Shown piece by piece: positions 18,857 to 29,427 of a DNA stretch of 64,000 nucleotides; within the stretch, counting starts at the first letter, position 1; every line of letters begins with the position of its first letter. A program made the position numbers and the translations under genes. Source of the stretch: Acinetobacter tianfuensis (GTDB lineage Bacteria; Pseudomonadota; Gammaproteobacteria; Pseudomonadales; Moraxellaceae); contig NZ_RAXV01000014.1 of NCBI RefSeq assembly GCF_003611465.1, positions 1-64,000 on the forward strand, in the 5' to 3' direction. The notes beneath the pieces are model-generated. The model made no database searches and had not been told where the DNA came from. It was given only the letters and a program-made list of their open reading frames with translations.

Positions 18857-19291
18857 GCTGGCTTAAAATAGAGCATACTTAAAACAAAAAAAAGTAAATG
18901 TGCGTCTAAATGGTGCATAAGTATTAAAAAATAAAGCGGCTTACTTAGAGATGAGCCTTAAACTTCCGTTAAATCAGCAGCTTTTCTAGTATTGCATTAA
19001 GTTGGCATATTTATTGCTTAAATGGTGCGTAAATTGAATTCATCTCCCTATTTTGGCGCGAAAATGATTCGATTAGAGTGCGAAGCAGTCATCTGACCTG
19101 AACTGAAAAACTCAGCAAATTATGCATGAAGACATATGCAAGCTAACGATTTTAGGGTTATCTTAAGTATGTGAAGAAGAAATAATTTTGTTCAGTAAAA
19201 CAATTCATGTGAGTGGATTAAGACTCAATCGCAAAGAATAAGTTTGATTTTGTTAGTGGCTCGAAAGAGCAGTATAAAAGAAGGGTACGCT
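18857..19291 (+). promoter_or_regulatory. gltB upstream region with direct repeats
   Basis: About 430 bases without a gene, so transcription of gltBD probably starts here. A direct repeat is visible, TAAATGGTGCATAA at 18907-18920 and TAAATGGTGCGTAA at 19019-19032, 112 bases apart. This could be a pair of regulator sites. No terminator is evident after the SPOR gene, so read-through is possible. Leucine- or nitrogen-responsive control would be usual for glutamate synthase, but I cannot assign a site. Confidence 0.35.
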
Positions 19292-22200
19292 ATGCACATG
19301 CCATCGCCTAATACTGTAGCTCCCGCTCAAGGTTTATACCAACCGGATGAGTTTAAAGATAACTGCGGTTTCGGTTTAATTGCCCATATGCAGGGTAATG
19401 AAAGCCATGACCTCGTAAAAACTGCTATTCATAGCTTAAGCTGTATGACCCACCGCGGCGGTATTGCTGCGGATGGTAAAACAGGTGACGGCTGCGGTTT
19501 GCTTTTGGCTATGCCAAAACAATTTTTCCGTGAAGAAGCAAAGAAAATCAGCGACATTACATTAAGTGAAATTTTTGCTGTCGGTACGGTTTTTCTGAAT
19601 TTAGATCCAGCACTAGCAGCGCACTCGAAACAAGTATTAACCAAAGAGATTGAATCCGAAGGCTGTAAAGTTTTGGGCTGGCGCGTGGTGCCAACCAATA
19701 ATGATGCTTTGGGTTCAATCGCAATGCAGTCTTTGCCTGCATTTGAGCAGATTATTGTGAACTGCCCAATGGGCGTGTCTGAGGTGGAGTTCAACCGTAA
19801 ATTGGTTATGGCGCGCCGCCGCGCGGAACAGCTGTTGACAGCAGACTCTTACTTCTATGTCACGACTTTATGCTCAACTGTGATCAGCTATAAAGGTTTG
19901 ATGATGCCTGCTTATATTGCAGACTTCTATACAGACTTGGCTGATGAGCGCTTGCAGTCACATATTGTAGTCTTCCATCAGCGTTTTTCTACAAATACTT
20001 TGCCGCGCTGGCCTTTAGCGCAGCCATTCCGCTATTTAGCGCACAATGGTGAAATCAATACCATTACTGCCAACCGCAACTGGGCAGTAGCGCGTACGCC
20101 AAAATTTGAAAACCCATTATTGCCGGGTATTACTGAGCTGAACCCAATTGTGAACCGTACAGGTTCGGATTCATCCAGTATGGATAACATGCTTGAGCTC
20201 TTAGTAGGCGGCGGTATGGATTTATTCCGTGCGCTGCGTATGCTTGTGCCGCCTGCTTGGCAGAACGTTGAAACGCTAGATGCAGACTTACGCGCATTCT
20301 ATGAATTTAACTCTAAGCATATGGAAGCGTGGGATGGCCCAGCCGGTTTGGTTATTCAAGATGGCCGTCATGCGATCTGTATGCTTGACCGTAACGGTTT
20401 GCGTCCAGCACGCTGGGTCATTACCAAAAATGGCTACATTACACTGGCATCTGAAATTGGTGTTTGGGGCTATGAGCCAGAAGATGTGATTTCTAAAGGC
20501 CGTGTAGGTCCGGGTCAAATCTTGGTGATTGATACGCATACAGGGAAAATGTTAGACACCAAAGACGTCAGCAACCATCTGAAACGCATGCGTCCGTACC
20601 GTCAATGGCTGCGTGAAAACTCAGTACGTATTCAAGGCAGCCCTGAACTTGAAGAATATTTATGTGATCAAGGCTTAAAAGGCGATGACCTGAAAGCCGC
20701 GCAGAAAATGTTCTTGGTGACATTTGAAGAGCGTGATCAGCTGCTTCGCCCAATCGCTGAAAGCGGTCAGGAAGCAGTCGGTTCTATGGGTGATGATACG
20801 CCTATGGCCGTGTTGTCGCGTCAAGTGCGTCATGTATCTGACTATTTCCGTCAGCAGTTCGCGCAGGTAACGAATCCGCCAATTGACCCATTGCGTGAAT
20901 CGATTGTCATGTCATTGGAGACGTGTTTTGGCCGTGAGCAAAACGTATTCGAGCAAAGCCCTGAGCATGCAGACCGCTTAATCGTTTCAAGCCCTGTATT
21001 GTCAAATTCTAAAATGCATCAGATCCGCACGATTGGCCGTAAAGGTTATGAAATTGCAGATATTGATCTGAACTATGCGGCAGAAGAAGGCTTGGAAGCT
21101 GCAATTGCGCGTATTTGTGAGGAAGCTGCGGCTGCAATCCGTGCGGGCAAAACATTATTGGTACTGTCTGACCGTAAAATCCGTCAAGGCTATTTGCCGG
21201 CAAATGCTTTAATGGCAACAGGTGCGGTGCATCATTATTTAATGAATGCAGGTCTGCGTACTGATGCCAACATTATTGTTGAAACTGCGTTAGCGCGTGA
21301 TGCGCATCAGTTTGCTGTGATCTTGGGCTTTGGCGCAACAGCGATTTATCCATATCTTGCATATGATGTGATTAATGATTTGATTGCGAAAGGCGAGCTA
21401 CTAGGCGACCCAATTCACGCGCAAGCGAATTTCCGTAAAGGGATTGAGAAAGGCTTGCTTAAAGTGCTTTCTAAGATGGGTATCTCTACAGTTGCGTCTT
21501 ACCGCGGCGGTCAATTATTTGAAGCGGTCGGTTTGTCTGATGAAGTGGTTGAAAAATGCTTCACTGGTGTTCCAAGCCGTATTAAAGGCGCGACATTTAC
21601 GGATCTTGAAAACGATTTGAAAAAATTGGCAGATTTGGCGTGGAAAACACGTAAGCCAATTGATCAAGGCGGGATGCTGAAATTTGTATTTGATAAGGAA
21701 TACCATGCATTTAACCCTGACGTGATTAATGCGCTGCATAAATCTGTGCGTTCTGGCAATTATGCAGACTTTAAAGAATATGCTGAGCTGGTAAATAACC
21801 GTCCAATTGCAACGATCCGTGATTTATTTAAGCTGAAAACGGATAACTCAATTGCATTGGATCAAGTGGAAGCTATAGAAGCGATTCTACCGCGCTTTGA
21901 CTCAGCAGGCATGTCTTTGGGCGCATTGTCTCCTGAAGCGCATGAGGCGATTGCCATTGCAATGAATACAATCGGCGGCCGTTCAAACTCAGGTGAGGGC
22001 GGTGAAGATCCTGCGCGTTACGGCACTATCCGCAACTCGAAAATTAAACAAATTGCATCGGGCCGTTTTGGTGTTACTCCTGCCTATTTAACATCTGCAG
22101 AAGTGCTTCAAATTAAAGTAGCTCAAGGTGCAAAACCGGGTGAAGGCGGCCAGTTGCCAGGCGGTAAAGTGAACGGCTTAATTGCGCGCTTACGTTATTC

Positions 22201-23773
22201 TGTGCCGGGTGTAACACTGATTTCTCCGCCTCCGCATCACGACATCTATTCAATTGAAGATTTATCACAGTTAATTTTTGATTTGAAACAAGTGAATCCG
22301 CAGGCGATGGTGTCCGTTAAGCTGGTTTCTGAACCGGGTGTCGGTACGATTGCTGCGGGTGTGGCAAAAGCGTATGCAGACTTCATTACCATTTCTGGTT
22401 ATGACGGCGGTACAGCGGCTTCTCCGCTTTCTTCTATTCACCATGCGGGCTCACCGTGGGAGCTGGGTCTTTCTGAGGCGCATCAGGCGCTGCGTGTGAA
22501 TGACTTGCGCGGTAAAGTGCGCGTACAAACTGACGGCGGCTTAAAAACAGGCCTAGATGTTGTGAAAGCAGCCATTCTAGGCGCGGAAAGCTTTGGTTTT
22601 GGTTCTACACCGATGATTGCATTAGGCTGTAAATACCTGCGTATTTGCCACTTAAATAACTGTGCGACAGGTGTTGCGACTCAGCAGGATCATTTGCGTC
22701 AAGAGCACTACATCGGCGAGCCTGAAATGCTGATCAATTTCTTCCACTTTATTGCGGAAGAAACACGTGAATGGTTGGCGGCACTGGGTGTGGCAAGCTT
22801 AAAAGACTTGATTGGCCGTACAGATTTACTGGAAATGCTGCCAGGCGAAACAGATAAGCATGCGCATTTGGATTTAAGCAAATTGCTTGAATCGCATCCT
22901 GCTGCGGAAGGCAAAGCGCAATATTGCCAAGTTGAAGGCAATGCGCCATTTGACAAGGGTTTGCTTGCTGAACAAATGATTGCTGAGATGCTGCCTGCAA
23001 TTGAAGCGGGTACAAGCGGTGAGTATAGCTTCAAGATCGGCAACTGTGACCGTTCAATCGGTGCACGTATTTCAGGTGAAATTGCGAAACGCTATGGCAA
23101 CTTAAGCATGGAAGCGCATCCTGTGAAAATCCATCTTACAGGTACGGCAGGCCAGTCTTTAGGTGTATGGAACGCTGGCGGTTTGCATATCAGCCTTGAA
23201 GGCGATGCGAATGACTACGTGGGTAAAGGGATGGCAGGCGGCCGTATCTCTATTTTTCCGCCAAAAGGTTCGCCGTTCCAAACACAAAATACTGCAATTA
23301 TTGGCAACACCTGTTTATATGGAGCAACTGGCGGCAAGCTGTTTGCTGCAGGTACTGCAGGTGAGCGTTTTGCCGTTCGTAACTCTGGCGCGTTTGCGGT
23401 TATTGAGGGTGCGGGCGACCATTGCTGTGAATATATGACTGGCGGTATTGTGACTGTATTGGGTAAAGTAGGTCATAACTTCGGTGCAGGTATGACAGGC
23501 GGTTTTGCTTATGTGCTTGATTTGGATAATGACTTCGTTGACCATTACAACCACGAGCTGATTGAGCTCAACCGTATTTCTACAGAGGCGATGGAAGAGC
23601 ATCAAGAGTTCTTGCTTCGTATCTTGGATGAGCATATTAAAGAAACAGGCAGTGCTTGGGCGTATAAGATCCGCCATGAGTTTGATTTCTACAGCCGTAA
23701 ATTCTGGCTGGTGAAACCGAAGGCTGCAAATTTGCAGACTTTGCTGAAAACAACTCAAGCTGATCCACAATAA
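19292..23773 (+). CDS. gltB: glutamate synthase (NADPH) large subunit
   Basis: GltB carries the glutaminase and synthase sites that turn 2-oxoglutarate and glutamine into two glutamates. From ATG 19292 (AGAAGG upstream) the protein has 1493 residues. A 24-residue propeptide precedes the catalytic Cys25 of the class II amidotransferase domain ([10 protein letters not shown]). The central domain, FMN-binding synthase domain, iron-sulfur cysteines ([12 protein letters not shown]) and C-terminal beta-helix (GXXGG repeats) follow. An upstream in-frame TTG at 19244 is unlikely because it would lengthen the propeptide and lacks a ribosome site. Confidence 0.98.
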   Translation: MHMPSPNTVAPAQGLYQPDEFKDNCGFGLIAHMQGNESHDLVKTAIHSLSCMTHRGGIAADGKTGDGCGLLLAMPKQFFREEAKKISDITLSEIFAVGTVFLNLDPALAAHSKQVLTKEIESEGCKVLGWRVVPTNNDALGSIAMQSLPAFEQIIVNCPMGVSEVEFNRKLVMARRRAEQLLTADSYFYVTTLCSTVISYKGLMMPAYIADFYTDLADERLQSHIVVFHQRFSTNTLPRWPLAQPFRYLAHNGEINTITANRNWAVARTPKFENPLLPGITELNPIVNRTGSDSSSMDNMLELLVGGGMDLFRALRMLVPPAWQNVETLDADLRAFYEFNSKHMEAWDGPAGLVIQDGRHAICMLDRNGLRPARWVITKNGYITLASEIGVWGYEPEDVISKGRVGPGQILVIDTHTGKMLDTKDVSNHLKRMRPYRQWLRENSVRIQGSPELEEYLCDQGLKGDDLKAAQKMFLVTFEERDQLLRPIAESGQEAVGSMGDDTPMAVLSRQVRHVSDYFRQQFAQVTNPPIDPLRESIVMSLETCFGREQNVFEQSPEHADRLIVSSPVLSNSKMHQIRTIGRKGYEIADIDLNYAAEEGLEAAIARICEEAAAAIRAGKTLLVLSDRKIRQGYLPANALMATGAVHHYLMNAGLRTDANIIVETALARDAHQFAVILGFGATAIYPYLAYDVINDLIAKGELLGDPIHAQANFRKGIEKGLLKVLSKMGISTVASYRGGQLFEAVGLSDEVVEKCFTGVPSRIKGATFTDLENDLKKLADLAWKTRKPIDQGGMLKFVFDKEYHAFNPDVINALHKSVRSGNYADFKEYAELVNNRPIATIRDLFKLKTDNSIALDQVEAIEAILPRFDSAGMSLGALSPEAHEAIAIAMNTIGGRSNSGEGGEDPARYGTIRNSKIKQIASGRFGVTPAYLTSAEVLQIKVAQGAKPGEGGQLPGGKVNGLIARLRYSVPGVTLISPPPHHDIYSIEDLSQLIFDLKQVNPQAMVSVKLVSEPGVGTIAAGVAKAYADFITISGYDGGTAASPLSSIHHAGSPWELGLSEAHQALRVNDLRGKVRVQTDGGLKTGLDVVKAAILGAESFGFGSTPMIALGCKYLRICHLNNCATGVATQQDHLRQEHYIGEPEMLINFFHFIAEETREWLAALGVASLKDLIGRTDLLEMLPGETDKHAHLDLSKLLESHPAAEGKAQYCQVEGNAPFDKGLLAEQMIAEMLPAIEAGTSGEYSFKIGNCDRSIGARISGEIAKRYGNLSMEAHPVKIHLTGTAGQSLGVWNAGGLHISLEGDANDYVGKGMAGGRISIFPPKGSPFQTQNTAIIGNTCLYGATGGKLFAAGTAGERFAVRNSGAFAVIEGAGDHCCEYMTGGIVTVLGKVGHNFGAGMTGGFAYVLDLDNDFVDHYNHELIELNRISTEAMEEHQEFLLRILDEHIKETGSAWAYKIRHEFDFYSRKFWLVKPKAANLQTLLKTTQADPQ

Positions 23774-23794
23774 TTCCACGACTGCAGAAAGTAA

Positions 23795-25267
<1,473 letters not shown>

Positions 25268-25281
25268 TTGACAGATGTTAT

Positions 25282-25317
25282 AAAGCAAAACCCGCATGAT
25301 TGCGGGTTTTGCTTTTT
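25282..25317 (+). terminator. terminator after gltD
   Basis: The near-perfect stem AAAGCAAAACCCGCA / TGCGGGTTTTGCTTT with a TGAT loop ends the gltBD transcript. The stem is symmetric enough to act in both directions. Confidence 0.85.
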
Positions 25318-25510
25318 GACGTGTATGGGGGGTATCGGGAGCAGTGGCCTTAAATGATGTAAATGCGGTGTGTAGAGATAATTTGACGTATGAATAATCA
25401 GATAAAAATAAAAAATGAATGAATTTGCAAACGGACTAAGCACTTTTGCCATGTGTGAATCTATTTAAAATTAACATACTGAGGCTCAGTGTTTTTCTTG
25501 AGATATGCAC

Positions 25511-26386
25511 ATGACACATGCGGCGGCAGAAAAAAATATCAAAATCGTCCTAAAGCTATCGGCATTACGGTACGTAAACCGCAATTTAATCCGAAGGCGA
25601 TCCGCCGGCATTATTTTGCAAACTCGCCAGTAATGTCACATTTACTGACAGCTTTGTCGTCCACTTTTCCGATTGGTGAACAATTTTTTGTGCATAGTGT
25701 GCGGGATAAGGTGACTGATGAGAAGCTGCAAGCCCAAATCGCAGCATTTATTGGGCAAGAGGCCATGCATTCCAAAGCGCATGCCGAGTTCAACGATGCT
25801 TGGCGTTCAGATACATATAATTTAGACCGTTTTCAGGCGTGGCTTGCGCGCAAGGATCACTACGTTAAAAATTTGCATCCTAAAATTCAGCTGGCGATTA
25901 CCTGCGCCTTTGAACATTTTACAGCGCTGCTTGGCGGTTATATTTTGCGTCACCCAGAAGTGCTCAGTACCTTAGATGATGATGCGGTGAAGCTCTGGGT
26001 TTGGCATGCGATTGAAGAAATTGAACACCGTGCAGTCGCATTTGATGTTTATCAGCATGTATATGGCGATGACAAAATTCGCCTCATGATTATGCGCAGT
26101 GTGACAACGGGTTTTGCCAGTCTGACATTTTATTCAGCCAGTAAACTGTTTATGCAAGACCGTAAAAAAAAGTCTGCCCAAAATAGGAGGCAATCTTTTT
26201 GGGGCTTATTTACTGGCTAAAATGTTTATACAGCTGCTGCCTGAATATTTGTCTTACTACCAAAAAAACTTCCATCCATCTGAAATAGACTACAGTTCAA
26301 TTGTGACGTATTGGAAGCAGCGTATGGCTGAGGAATACCAAGTAGAAAGTTTTCAGGATGAGATAAAACCAAGGCTGTATAGCTGA
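25511..26386 (+). pseudogene. metal-dependent hydrolase family gene with two frameshifts
   Basis: Three segments in different frames together make one plausible protein. Segment one, from ATG 25511, reads MTHAAAEKNIKIV. A one-base loss near 25548 moves the reading to the frame with PKAIGITVRKPQFNPKAIRR. This frame holds most of the protein, including the histidine/glutamate motifs HSKAH, CAFEHFTA and WHAIEEIEHRAV of the ferritin-like 'predicted metal-dependent hydrolase' family. An extra A in the eight-A run at 26164-26171 then breaks it. Seven A would continue as RKKSLPKIGGNLFGAYLLAK and end at 26386. Either the gene is decayed or the sequence has two indel errors. The long middle frame runs 25489-26220. 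Confidence 0.7.
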
Positions 26387-26401
26387 TTTTATTTAAAAAT
26401 G

Positions 26402-26425
26402 AAAAGCCCGCTCGCGGGCTTTTTT
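26402..26425 (+). terminator. terminator before lemA
   Basis: The stem AGCCCG / CGGGCT with a CTCG loop is followed by six T. It ends the transcript of the broken hydrolase gene. Confidence 0.8.
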
Positions 26426-26514
26426 ATTAAAGAAAAAAAACATTTAGTTTTAAAAATCAGGCTAGAATGAAATTATCTAAACAAATACAAATAAATACCA
26501 GAGGAACTTAGCCG

Positions 26515-27105
26515 ATGAACTTGATAAAAAATAGCGCATTAGCGCTTGCGCTGGCGAGCACTTTAACTTTGACGGGATGCGGCTATAACACACTGCAAGT
26601 AAAAGATGAGGCAGTAACGGCATCATGGTCTGAAGTGCAGAACCAATATCAGCGCCGTGCCGATTTAGTGCCGAATTTAGTCAATGTTGTCAAAGGCTAT
26701 GCTAAGCATGAAGAACAGGTATTGACTGAGGTCACGCAGGCGCGTGCGAATGTGGCAGGTTTAAAAGTAGATAAAGAAGTGCTGGAAGATCCTGCACTGT
26801 TCCAAAAGTATCAAGAAGCGCAGGCGCAAATGACCAGTGCTTTATCGCGTTTAATTGCTGTATCTGAAAACTATCCTGACTTAAAAGCCAATGAGCAGTT
26901 CCGTGATTTGCAGGTGCAGCTTGAAGGTACAGAAAACCGCATTGCGGTAGCGCGTAACCGCTATATCACAACGGTGCAAGACTTTAACAGCTATGCGCGC
27001 CAGTTTCCGCAAGTCATGACCGCAAAAGTGATCGGCATGGATACCAAGCCGAATTTCAGTGCTGAACAAGGTGCGCAAAATGCGCCTAAAGTTTCATTTG
27101 AGTAA
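26515..27105 (+). CDS. lemA: LemA family lipoprotein
   Basis: A 196-residue protein with a lipoprotein signal (lipobox LTGC, Cys near residue 22). The long antiparallel helices of the LemA family follow, including the signature RRADLVPNLVNVVKGYAKHE and the periodic motif YPDLKANEQFRDLQVQLEGTENRIAVARNRY. Its function is not established; the family is usually found next to TPM-domain proteins, as here, and is suspected of envelope roles. GAGGAAC precedes the start. It is the first gene of a three-gene unit with the two TPM genes. Confidence 0.9.
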   Translation: MNLIKNSALALALASTLTLTGCGYNTLQVKDEAVTASWSEVQNQYQRRADLVPNLVNVVKGYAKHEEQVLTEVTQARANVAGLKVDKEVLEDPALFQKYQEAQAQMTSALSRLIAVSENYPDLKANEQFRDLQVQLEGTENRIAVARNRYITTVQDFNSYARQFPQVMTAKVIGMDTKPNFSAEQGAQNAPKVSFE

Positions 27106-27124
27106 AATGACTCATCTATAGGAC

Positions 27125-28171
27125 ATGCAGATGCTGAACACAAACCGCTTGCTGAGTATGCTGCTGATATTTTTCTGCTTGAGTTTTACTGCTTTGACTC
27201 AGGCTGAAACAGCGGCTGCAGTAGATGAGCCTGCAGATCTTGCTGCTGCAGGTCAAATTATTCAGCAGCAGAATCAGGGTGCGCAGGCTAAATCTGTTGA
27301 GCAGACTGCAGCAGTTCAGCCTCTGCAGGTTGAAAATGATTTGGAAGATGGGCAATCGATTCGAAATTTACCGACCTTAAATGAGCCTGTAGTCGATCAG
27401 GCAAATGTATTAACTCCAGCAGAAAAGCAGGCGATTAGCCAGCAGATCCTCAAATTGCATGCATCTGGGAAGGCGCAAGTTGGTGTGATTATTGTGCCAA
27501 CAACGGGGCAGGAGGATATTTTCGGTTTTGCAATGCGTACCGCAGAGCAGTGGAAGTTGGGTTCTGCTAAACAGGATAACGGGCTGCTCATGGCGATTGC
27601 TGTGAATGATCGTAGAATTCAAATCTTGTCGGGCTATGGTTTGGAAGGTGTGTTGCCTGATATTGTTTTAAGCAGAATTATACGCAACAGCATTACGCCG
27701 TATTTTAAGCAAAATCAATTTGCTGCCGGTATTCAATCGGGTTTAAATGAAATTGAGCAAGTGCTGAATATGGACCCTGAGGTAGCTGCAAAAGCGGGGG
27801 CTGAGTTAAAAGAACGGCAAGAACAGGCTTTACATGAGCAGCAAGCCAAAGAAAAAACATTCAGTACGGCAATATTTATTTTAATTGCAGGTATTGTCGG
27901 TTCGTATATTGTTGGCAACCGTTTAAGCGCAGCTACGGCGGCTGTCGCAGGTACAGTCGCAGGGCTGGTCAATGGTGCAGGGCTTTTGACCAGTTTGCTG
28001 ATTGGCGGCGGCATCTTCTTTTTACTGATTACTGCGCTGGCGCAAATGATCTTCCAAGCATTTCTTTCCGGCGGCGGAGGCCGCGGCGGCTCAGGAGGCG
28101 GTTTTGGCGGCGGAGGATATAGTGGCGGCGGTGGCGGCTTTGGCGGGGGAGGAGCATCAGGTTCATGGTAA
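27125..28171 (+). CDS. TPM-domain membrane protein (YgcG type)
   Basis: The 348-residue protein has a signal peptide (to about residue 27) and a Gln/Ala-rich linker. A TPM domain follows (about 88-215, with VDQANVLTPAEKQAI, VGVIIVPTTG and GYGLEGVLPD). Two membrane segments (about 250-310) and a glycine-rich C-terminal tail ending GASGSW complete it. This is the standard architecture of the YgcG-like partner of LemA; a photosystem or phosphatase role is known only for relatives. A second ATG two codons downstream is equally possible. It overlaps the next gene by seven bases. Confidence 0.85.
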   Translation: MQMLNTNRLLSMLLIFFCLSFTALTQAETAAAVDEPADLAAAGQIIQQQNQGAQAKSVEQTAAVQPLQVENDLEDGQSIRNLPTLNEPVVDQANVLTPAEKQAISQQILKLHASGKAQVGVIIVPTTGQEDIFGFAMRTAEQWKLGSAKQDNGLLMAIAVNDRRIQILSGYGLEGVLPDIVLSRIIRNSITPYFKQNQFAAGIQSGLNEIEQVLNMDPEVAAKAGAELKERQEQALHEQQAKEKTFSTAIFILIAGIVGSYIVGNRLSAATAAVAGTVAGLVNGAGLLTSLLIGGGIFFLLITALAQMIFQAFLSGGGGRGGSGGGFGGGGYSGGGGGFGGGGASGSW

Positions 28172-28725
28172 CAGCATCAGATACAACAAAAATTGTCACG
28201 CAGCCTAAGACACAAGAATGTAATCAGCCGAGTTTAAAGCGCTGGTTTAAGCATTTTTTATATATGCCGGCTACGAAGCGTTATTTTAATCAGCAGGATC
28301 GGTATGCCATTGCCCAAGCCGTTGAGCAGGCAGAACATGGTCATGTTGGGGAAATACAAGTTGTGATCGAAGGTCATATTCCAGCGCATCAAGCGTATAG
28401 GCAGAATACGCATGCCCGTGCACAGCAGTTATTTGCTGAGTTAGGGGTATGGGATACTGAATATAATAGCGGTGTGCTGCTGTATTTAAATTTATGTGAG
28501 CGTAAAGTTGAAATCGTGACCGACCGCGGCATTCATAAAGCAGCGGAACAGCAGGTTTGGAATGAGATTTGCGCCCAGCTGATTGTAAAAATGCAGCGGT
28601 CTGAGTATCGCTTGGCCGTGTGTAATGCGGTTGAATCGATAGGGCAAATTTTAGATTGCTTTTATGATGGTGTTATACAGGATGAAGTGAATGAAATTTC
28701 GAATGCGCCAATCATCTTGGGCTAG
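28165..28725 (+). CDS. second TPM-domain protein
   Basis: A 186-residue protein without a clear signal peptide. It carries a TPM-like domain (about 45-165) with QAEHGHVGEIQVVIEG, YNSGVLLYLNLCERKVEIVTDRGI and a helical end. The ATG lies inside the last codons of the preceding TPM gene, so the two are translationally coupled, and lemA plus both TPM genes form one operon. The biochemical role is unknown. Confidence 0.8.
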   Translation: MVTASDTTKIVTQPKTQECNQPSLKRWFKHFLYMPATKRYFNQQDRYAIAQAVEQAEHGHVGEIQVVIEGHIPAHQAYRQNTHARAQQLFAELGVWDTEYNSGVLLYLNLCERKVEIVTDRGIHKAAEQQVWNEICAQLIVKMQRSEYRLAVCNAVESIGQILDCFYDGVIQDEVNEISNAPIILG

Positions 28726-28740
28726 AAAATGAGGGGAAGT

Positions 28741-28761
28741 AAGTGACATAAATTGTCACTT
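28741..28761 (+). promoter_or_regulatory. inverted repeat upstream of pilA, possible PilR site
   Basis: AAGTGACA and TGTCACTT flank five bases. It lies about 90 bases upstream of the sigma-54 element of pilA, where an enhancer-binding protein should bind. In Pseudomonas, PilR sites contain TGTC-type cores, so PilR is the natural candidate. That assignment is inference. Confidence 0.45.
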
Positions 28762-28850
28762 TAATACATAAAAAGTGATTAAAGCGGCACAAAAAAATAA
28801 ATATTTTTTTAAAGTGCTGTTTTTTTAAGTTTTTTTATTATAATCATTGT

Positions 28851-28866
28851 TGGCACGTTTAGTGCT
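28851..28866 (+). promoter_or_regulatory. sigma-54 promoter of pilA
   Basis: TGGCACGTTTAGTGCT has the GG and GC dinucleotides exactly ten bases apart, as required for the -24/-12 elements of RpoN promoters, and TGGCACG matches the consensus. It lies 58 bases before the pilA start codon. Major pilin genes of this lineage are typically RpoN/PilR dependent. Confidence 0.75.
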
Positions 28867-28924
28867 AAATATAAATTAGCTTTAAAAGCCTTAATAATTA
28901 AATTAAACATTTGTGGAGAATGTT

Positions 28925-29365
28925 ATGAAATCAATTCAAAAGGGTTTCACCCTTATCGAATTAATGATCGTTGTTGCAATTATCGGTATTCTTGCTGCGA
29001 TTGCGATTCCTGCTTATCAAAACTATACGAAGCGTTCACACGTTTCCGAAGGTCTAAGTCTTGCTGGCGGTGCTAAAGCTGGTATTGCGGAATTCTATTC
29101 TTCAAATGGTACATTCCCAACAGGTAACACATCAGTTGGTTTAGCTCTAGAATCAAGTATTAAAGGTAATGCTGTACGTTCTGTAGCAATTAACAGAAGT
29201 TTAATTACAATTACATATGGTACAAAAGTTCAACCAGGCGGCCAATTGACGCTTAAAGGTACACCGACTGGTGGCGGCATTGAATGGAAATGCAGTACAA
29301 CTCCTATCACAACTGCTGCCGATAGAGTTGATCAAAAATTCTTGCCTTCAAATTGCCGTGACTAA
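28925..29365 (+). CDS. pilA: type IV major pilin PilA
   Basis: This 146-residue prepilin has a 7-residue leader (MKSIQKG), cleavage before [10 protein letters not shown] with Glu5, the long hydrophobic N-terminal helix, and a globular head closed by a C-terminal cysteine pair (C near 124 and C near 144). The mature protein ends CRD. It lacks the C-terminal serine used by TfpO-type pilin glycosylation. ATG 28925 follows GGAG; the GTG at 28913 contains that ribosome site and is less likely. Strong sigma-54 and terminator signals flank it, as expected for an abundant subunit. Confidence 0.95.
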   Translation: MKSIQKGFTLIELMIVVAIIGILAAIAIPAYQNYTKRSHVSEGLSLAGGAKAGIAEFYSSNGTFPTGNTSVGLALESSIKGNAVRSVAINRSLITITYGTKVQPGGQLTLKGTPTGGGIEWKCSTTPITTAADRVDQKFLPSNCRD

Positions 29366-29376
29366 TTTGATTGTTG

Positions 29377-29405
29377 AAAACACCCTATTCGTAGGGTGTT
29401 TTTTA
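29377..29405 (+). terminator. terminator after pilA
   Basis: The stem AACACCCTA / TAGGGTGTT has a stable TTCG tetraloop and six T. It probably lets pilA be expressed far above the downstream glycosylation genes, which may be reached by read-through. Confidence 0.85.
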
Positions 29406-29427
29406 TGTGTAAGTGTTGGGGACGTTT

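Noticed and set aside
28070..28165. Tandem GGCGGC-rich repeat
   Set aside because: It is the in-frame glycine-rich tail of the TPM protein, common in this family.
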